64,000 bases of DNA, from positions 21,838-85,837 of the forward strand of contig CACWNW010000009.1 in NCBI GenBank assembly GCA_902762305.1, in the 5' to 3' direction. Origin of the DNA: Fibrobacter succinogenes (GTDB taxonomy: Bacteria > Fibrobacterota > Fibrobacteria > Fibrobacterales > Fibrobacteraceae). The notes beneath the pieces were generated by a model. It ran no database searches, was not told the origin of the DNA, and saw nothing but the letters and a program-made list of their open reading frames with translations. Every line of letters starts with the position of its first letter. The stretch's first letter is position 1. This document shows, piece after piece, positions 59,762 to 64,000 of this stretch. The translations under genes were made by a program, and so were the position numbers.

Positions 59762-60933
59762 TTGTACAGGGAGGTCTTTATCTGCAGCAGCTTTTCCCTG
59801 ACTGGTTCTGAGTTCGGAATCTCGCCCGAGAGGAGGCCACGGAGAATGATGAACAGCAGGGTCAATGTGAGCGACACGGCAAAGCCCGCGATAGCCCACT
59901 TAGCCCTCTTGGGACGTTCCTTCCAGTCCGGCAGGTAGGCGTCCTGGATAATTTGGATGACCGGCTGGGTTTTCAGAATCAAGGCCTCGGTCTCCATGAT
60001 TTCAATCGAGGCGGCCTCCAGCATGGTCGCATAGAGCTTCAGGTCCGCCTGGCGCTGCTGCTCATACAGCATCTTGGAAACCGCCCAGCCGGAATTGATA
60101 TACATGGACTTGTCGGAAGGCTTGTAATTCTCGCTGTACGAACCGCGCAGTTCCCTGAACTTCTGTTCCAGCAGCTGGCGCTTCTTCCGCATTTCGTGGG
60201 CATCGGCATTGTCCTTTCCGGACATGCGTTCCGAAAGCTTGAAGTTGTTTATCTGTCCTTCGTAGCCGCCCAGGGTGGCAAGCGTCATCTCCATCTGGCT
60301 CTTCAGATCCACCAGGTTGTTATCCCTGTAGAACTGCACCAGTTCCTCGCCGATATTCTTCACGGAATCCGTCAGTTCCCTCTGCGACTTCTTGAGATAG
60401 TCCAGGGAATACTGGAGGTTCTCCTTCTGGAGCCTCAGGTACTTCTCGTTGGACTGCGCCACCATATACCGAACGATGTCGCGGGCCATCACCTTGTGCT
60501 TGGATTCCATCGCGCACGAAATAACGCCGGCCTGGTCCTCGTCAATCTTGATATCCTTGTCGAACTTCTTCAAGAGCAGTTCGTCGGATTCCTTCTTGTA
60601 CATCGTGTCCAGACGGAACTTGTGTATCGTACTGAGCCAAACTTCGCGCCCGGAAAGTATTTCCAGGTACAAATCCGAAGGCTTCATCGCCTTGGCCGAA
60701 GAAAGGAACGACGAAAGCCCCGATGCGCCGGAACCACTCAACGACTTGTACGCCGTGGACAGGGCGGTCATGGGAGAACTGTCGCTCGAGGCTTCAATCT
60801 TCAGGCGGATTTCCGTCTTGAAAATCGGGGCCATAATCCACGCCAAAAAGAAGCAAAGCAACGCGATAACGAAGGGTATCACGAAGAACTTCTTCTTTTT
60901 CAGGCAGTAGCAAAAGACGTCAAAGTACGACAT
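59758..60933 (-). CDS. Chain-length determinant (Wzz-like) inner-membrane protein
   Basis: A 391-residue protein with a cytoplasmic start (MSYFDVFCYCLKKKKFF), transmembrane segment 1 (VIPFVIALLCFFLAWIMAPIF), a long periplasmic coiled coil (EKYLRLQKENLQYSLDYLKKSQRELTDSVKNIGEEL) and transmembrane segment 2 (RAKWAIAGFAVSLTLTLLFIILRGLL). This is the Wzz/Wzc N-terminal topology, without the C-terminal tyrosine kinase. It regulates polymer length with the export porin. It begins 4 bp after the wza-like stop and overlaps the ligase gene by ATGA. Confidence 0.87.
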   Translation of the reverse strand: MSYFDVFCYCLKKKKFFVIPFVIALLCFFLAWIMAPIFKTEIRLKIEASSDSSPMTALSTAYKSLSGSGASGLSSFLSSAKAMKPSDLYLEILSGREVWLSTIHKFRLDTMYKKESDELLLKKFDKDIKIDEDQAGVISCAMESKHKVMARDIVRYMVAQSNEKYLRLQKENLQYSLDYLKKSQRELTDSVKNIGEELVQFYRDNNLVDLKSQMEMTLATLGGYEGQINNFKLSERMSGKDNADAHEMRKKRQLLEQKFRELRGSYSENYKPSDKSMYINSGWAVSKMLYEQQRQADLKLYATMLEAASIEIMETEALILKTQPVIQIIQDAYLPDWKERPKRAKWAIAGFAVSLTLTLLFIILRGLLSGEIPNSEPVREKLLQIKTSLYK

Positions 60934-60937
60934 AGGA

Positions 60938-62101
60938 TTACTTACCAAACTGATAGATGACGATAGCCGTCGAGAACACGCTCAACAGCGATGCGAGGAA
61001 GAGGGTGACATCCTTGACCGCTTCGTAAATGGTACGCGGAATCTCGATATAGTCGCCCGGGAGGATTTCGTCGTGGAACGGATCGATGGAGAAACTCTTC
61101 CCGTCGCGAATTACGCTCACGCGCTTCCAGGAGCCGGTAATGATGGTGACGCCCGACGCGGCGATGTAATCGATGGCATGGAAGTCCGGATTGTACAGCG
61201 CACGGCCCACCGCGGCGACGGCCCCGCCCACGTATACGAAGGGATCCCTGTTCCACAGCTCTATCTTGGTACGGGGTTCGAACACCTTGTCTCGGATTTT
61301 CGCGATTTCGTACGTTTCCACCTTGCCGTCGGGAGTCGTCACCTTAGCCCACCTATTGTCGCCAATCGCGATGGTCTTCATGTTGTCGAGGTATTCACCG
61401 AAGGTCCTTCCCTCCACATGAGAAATCGTCTCCGACGCCTTCAGGGTGCTGATCGTAATCGTCTGGTTCGATGTCGCATACGGCACGAATATGACATCGT
61501 TGTTCTCGAGCAGCACGTTGATGCTGTCGACGCCGTCCATTTCGTACTTGGTAAAATCGATGTTCAGCGTATCCTTGTTGCGGATAAGCTTCATGTTCTT
61601 CTTGTCGGCAAGCGGCTTGAACCCGTTCACGTAGCCGATCATCGTACTCAGGCGCGTCTGCGGGTCGATGGCGCGGAATCCCGGAGCGTTCACGGCGCCG
61701 AGCACGGAGACATGCACCCTCCTCATCTTGACAATCTGCACCTGCACGAACCTTTCCTCGTACTTCGTGAGGAGCAGTCCCATGATGGCGGCCTTCGCCT
61801 GGCTCAACGGCAGGGAATCCACCTTCACGATGCCGCAGCCGGGAACGGACACGCTGCCTTCGGGCGAAACCTGGACGACGTCCATTCCCTTGGGCAAAAG
61901 AATCTCAAAATAGTCACCAGGGCCAACGATATAAGAGGAATCGATGGCGCCTTCCATGTTTATAGGTTCCTGAACCGTGGAGGCTCTCTGGAACTTCGCT
62001 TCTTGCGTCTGGAACTGGGGTGCGCTTGAGGCAAAAGACGATTCGCCGGCCAATACCGCAGAAACGGAAAAAGCAAGAATCAAAAACAAAAATCGATGCA
62101 T
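60938..62101 (-). CDS. Polysaccharide export outer-membrane protein (Wza-like)
   Basis: A 387-residue protein. It has a Sec signal peptide (MHRFLFLILAFSVSAVLAGESS), the Poly_export domain (SSYIVGPGDYFEILLPKGMDVVQVSPEGSVSVPGCGIVKV), then SLBB-like domains (VSVLGAVNAPGFRAIDPQTRLSTMIGYVNGF; PFVYVGGAVAAVGRALYNPDFHAIDYI) and a C-terminal membrane helix (VTLFLASLLSVFSTAIVIYQFGK). No lipobox Cys is visible, unlike E. coli Wza. It is the first gene of the operon; the ribosomal transcript upstream ends in a terminator. Confidence 0.87.
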   Translation of the reverse strand: MHRFLFLILAFSVSAVLAGESSFASSAPQFQTQEAKFQRASTVQEPINMEGAIDSSYIVGPGDYFEILLPKGMDVVQVSPEGSVSVPGCGIVKVDSLPLSQAKAAIMGLLLTKYEERFVQVQIVKMRRVHVSVLGAVNAPGFRAIDPQTRLSTMIGYVNGFKPLADKKNMKLIRNKDTLNIDFTKYEMDGVDSINVLLENNDVIFVPYATSNQTITISTLKASETISHVEGRTFGEYLDNMKTIAIGDNRWAKVTTPDGKVETYEIAKIRDKVFEPRTKIELWNRDPFVYVGGAVAAVGRALYNPDFHAIDYIAASGVTIITGSWKRVSVIRDGKSFSIDPFHDEILPGDYIEIPRTIYEAVKDVTLFLASLLSVFSTAIVIYQFGK

Positions 62102-62175
62102 ATGGGAAAATATACAAAATCGCATACTTCCAGATTCCGGTGCCGTGCAAAGAACTCTGGAAAATTTCACATATA

Positions 62176-62199
62176 GAAAAACCCGGTCTGTTGACCGGG
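62176..62199 (-). terminator. Terminator of the rpsK-rpoA-rplQ transcript
   Basis: CCCGGTC-AACA-GACCGGG on the minus strand, followed by TTTTTCTATATG, 24 bp after the rplQ stop. A clean Rho-independent terminator. Confidence 0.92.
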
Positions 62200-62222
62200 C
62201 CTTCCTAAAGCTTTCGCTTGAA

Positions 62223-62690
62223 TTAAGCGGACTTGCCTTCGCCTTCGACCATGCTCACGGCATCGGACTTGGCGGGTTCGGCAGCCTTCTTTTCCTTCAC
62301 GACGATCTCGTCTTCGACGAGGCCGATGAGGGCCATTTCGGCGGCGTCACCAGCGCGGTTCGGGCCGAGCTTGATGATGCGAGTGTAACCACCGTTGCGG
62401 TTTGCATAGCGCGGGCCGATGGTGGCGAAAAGGTCCTGGAGGACCTTCGGGTCCGTAAGGAAGCGGGCCGCTTCGCGACGAGCGGAGAGGTCACCCTTCT
62501 TTGCATAGGTAATCATGCGGTCCACGTTGGAGCGGACAATCTTAGCCTTGTGGAGCGTAGTGCGCACGTAGCGGGCAGACTGTTCGGCTTCCATGCCCTT
62601 GCCAATAATGGAGGTAGTAAGGGCGCGGAGGATGGCACGCTTGTGTTCGGCGTTAACACCGAGTTTCTTGTTCTTTACACCGTGTCTCAT
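62223..62690 (-). CDS. rplQ: 50S ribosomal protein L17
   Basis: A 155-residue protein. MRHGVKNKKLGVNAEHKRAILRALTTSIIGKG is diagnostic of L17, as are VDRMITYAKKGDLSARREAARFLTDPKVLQDLF and NGGYTRIIKLGPNRAGDAAEMALIGLV. A ~30-residue charged tail (KEKKAAEPAKSDAVSMVEGEGKSA) extends beyond the usual ~120-residue length. The start is 3 bp after the rpoA stop. Confidence 0.96.
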   Translation of the reverse strand: MRHGVKNKKLGVNAEHKRAILRALTTSIIGKGMEAEQSARYVRTTLHKAKIVRSNVDRMITYAKKGDLSARREAARFLTDPKVLQDLFATIGPRYANRNGGYTRIIKLGPNRAGDAAEMALIGLVEDEIVVKEKKAAEPAKSDAVSMVEGEGKSA

Positions 62691-62692
62691 TG

Positions 62693-63667
62693 TTAATCCT
62701 TCAAGTAGTCATCGACGTCCATGCCAAAAGAGAGGCCCATGGAGGTCAATACCTCGTTAAGTTCCACCAAGGACTTCCTTCCGAAGTTCTTGTATTTGAG
62801 CATATCGTTTTCCTTGTTGCGCACAAGTTCGCCGACGGTATGGATATTGGCCATACGCAGGCAGTTGCTGGAGCGAACAGAGAGTTCGAGTTCGTCCACG
62901 CGCGTGCGCAGGAGCGTCGCAATACGCTGACGTTCTTCATCCATTTCGATTTCTTCGGGGCTCTCGAGGTCGCCTTCGAAGTTGATGAAGATTTCCAGGT
63001 GATCGACGAGGAGCTTCGCAGCGTATGCGAGAGCGTCTTCGGGGTCAATGGAACCGTCGGTCGTGATTTCGAGTTCCAAACGGTTGAAATCGGTACGCTG
63101 TCCAACGCGGGTATCGCTGATGTGCATCGCAACCTGCTGAACCGGGTTGAAGTTCGCATCGGTAGCGATAACGCCGATCGGGGCGTCCTTGTCCTTCAAC
63201 TCGTCGGCACGGACAAAGCCGCGTCCGCAAGAGACCTTCACATCCATGGACAGGGCGGCGTTGCCGTTCAGTGTCGCGATATGAACATCCGGGGTCAAAA
63301 TGACCACGTTCGGATTGTCCATGAAGTCCTTGGCCGTGACTTCGCCATCACCGGACATATCCAGGTGCAAAGTTTCGTCATGGTCGGAAAGGAGCTTCAC
63401 GCGGATGCTCTTGAGATTCAGGATGATATCCGTGACATCTTCCTTGACTCCCGGAATCGTAGACATTTCCTTGTCGACGCCTTCGATTTTCACGGAGACG
63501 ATTGCCGCACCCTGCAGGGAGGAAAGAAGCACACGGCGGAGCGCGTTACCGAGCGTGATGCCCCAGCCCCTTTCGAGAGCTTCGACAACAAACTTGGCCT
63601 TGCGACCGTCTTCGCTAGATTCCACTTTCTGGAAGCTACGCGGCATCTGAAGTGATTTCCACATCAT
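62693..63667 (-). CDS. rpoA: DNA-directed RNA polymerase alpha subunit
   Basis: A 324-residue protein. The alpha-NTD (residues ~1-230) contains GWGITLGNALRRVLLSSLQGAAIVSVKIEGV and LKDKDAPIGVIATDANFNPVQQVAMHISDTRVGQRTDF; the alpha-CTD (~250-324) contains SVRSSNCLRMANIHTVGELVRNKENDMLKYKNFGRKSLVEL. It is the middle gene of the rpsK-rpoA-rplQ cluster, 18 bp after rpsK. Nothing unusual. Confidence 0.97.
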   Translation of the reverse strand: MMWKSLQMPRSFQKVESSEDGRKAKFVVEALERGWGITLGNALRRVLLSSLQGAAIVSVKIEGVDKEMSTIPGVKEDVTDIILNLKSIRVKLLSDHDETLHLDMSGDGEVTAKDFMDNPNVVILTPDVHIATLNGNAALSMDVKVSCGRGFVRADELKDKDAPIGVIATDANFNPVQQVAMHISDTRVGQRTDFNRLELEITTDGSIDPEDALAYAAKLLVDHLEIFINFEGDLESPEEIEMDEERQRIATLLRTRVDELELSVRSSNCLRMANIHTVGELVRNKENDMLKYKNFGRKSLVELNEVLTSMGLSFGMDVDDYLKD

Positions 63668-63685
63668 TGGCGATACCTCTTTGGA

Positions 63686-64000
63686 TTAGACTCTTCTCTT
63701 CTTTTTAGGACGGCAACCGTTGTGCGGGATACCCGTCACGTCTCGAATAGAGAGGACTTCGAGGCCCGCATTCTTGAGAGCGCGGACGGCGGATTCGCGG
63801 CCACCACCGGCACCCTTAACGCGGACGTCCACCTTGCGCATGCCGAGGTCGAAAGCCTTGTGGGCGGCAGTTTCGGCAGCGAGCTGAGCGGCGAACGGAG
63901 TGCTCTTGCGGGAGCCCTTGAAGCCGGAGTTACCGGGGGAACCCCAAGCGACGACGTTGCCACGAGCGTCGGTGATAGAGACGATTGTGTTGTTGAAGGT
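63686..64000 (-). CDS. rpsK: 30S ribosomal protein S11, N-terminus cut by window edge
   Basis: The C-terminal ~104 codons of S11, read from the minus strand. The end is [18 protein letters not shown], the S11 signature, with stop at 63686-63688. The frame continues to the right window edge, so the start lies outside. Confidence 0.95.
   Translation of the reverse strand, partial: TFNNTIVSITDARGNVVAWGSPGNSGFKGSRKSTPFAAQLAAETAAHKAFDLGMRKVDVRVKGAGGGRESAVRALKNAGLEVLSIRDVTGIPHNGCRPKKKRRV

Overview
The window reads as a chromosomal segment of a Fibrobacter-like bacterium (phylum Fibrobacterota). This is inferred from a coding-dense genome of roughly 50% GC, a compact type II-C Cas9 of the kind known in Fibrobacter, repeated Rpn-type (PD-(D/E)XK) nuclease genes, and an ordinary Gram-negative core (ClpXP/Lon, a Wza/Wzz export set, rpoA-rplQ). 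No 16S gene is present, so the genus is an inference.

Layout. 1-9.5 kb is mostly housekeeping: the end of a YgiQ-family radical SAM protein, a GT4 glycogen synthase, FolE, a hexapeptide acetyltransferase, an Rpn nuclease, a nitroreductase, ArgA, an FKBP lipoprotein and FolD. 9.7-16.2 kb is a complete type II-C CRISPR-Cas locus: a tracrRNA with a near-consensus promoter fires away from cas9, followed by cas9-cas1-cas2 and an array of 28 intact plus 2 decayed repeats. 16.4-24 kb is accessory: a possible HIRAN protein, a zinc-ribbon protein ended by an in-frame TGA, an AAA ATPase, an AraC/cupin pair, a frameshifted GNAT gene, an ORF6N protein and a solitary HicB antitoxin, with several dispersed repeats.

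24.3-44.3 kb is a 20-kb, single-strand composite defence island. Its outer, GC-richer frame is a helicase with an N-terminal PLD-like region, a DUF4391 protein, a type III-like methyltransferase (Mod) and a type III-like restriction helicase-nuclease (Res). Into this frame AT-rich modules are nested: a RloA/RloB (AbiL-type) pair between DUF4391 and mod, and then a Thoeris-like set (TM-macro effector plus three TIR-type genes), McrBC and a CoiA-like nuclease between mod and res. The centre of mod is itself AT-rich, as if its target-recognition region had been swapped.

44.3-49.9 kb holds a second Rpn gene, an Rrf2 regulator, a DNA glycosylase, RsmA, a highly structured intergenic segment of unknown function (about 47.93-48.07 kb), a YggS protein and two tandem membrane paralogues. 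49.9-64 kb is entirely minus-strand core: lon, clpX, clpP, tig, tRNA-Leu(UAG), a five-gene polysaccharide operon (wza-like, wzz-like, O-antigen ligase/polymerase, GT4, flippase, mostly with ATGA overlaps), then rplQ, rpoA and the end of rpsK.

How the parts work together. Adaptive immunity (Cas9), DNA modification and restriction, modified-DNA restriction (McrBC) and abortive or signalling defence (AbiL, Thoeris) occupy about 27 kb. The most noteworthy points are the nested architecture of the island, the three TIR genes serving one TM-macro effector, the mosaic mod gene and the orphan structured RNA candidate. All functions are inferred from sequence reading; no database search was run.
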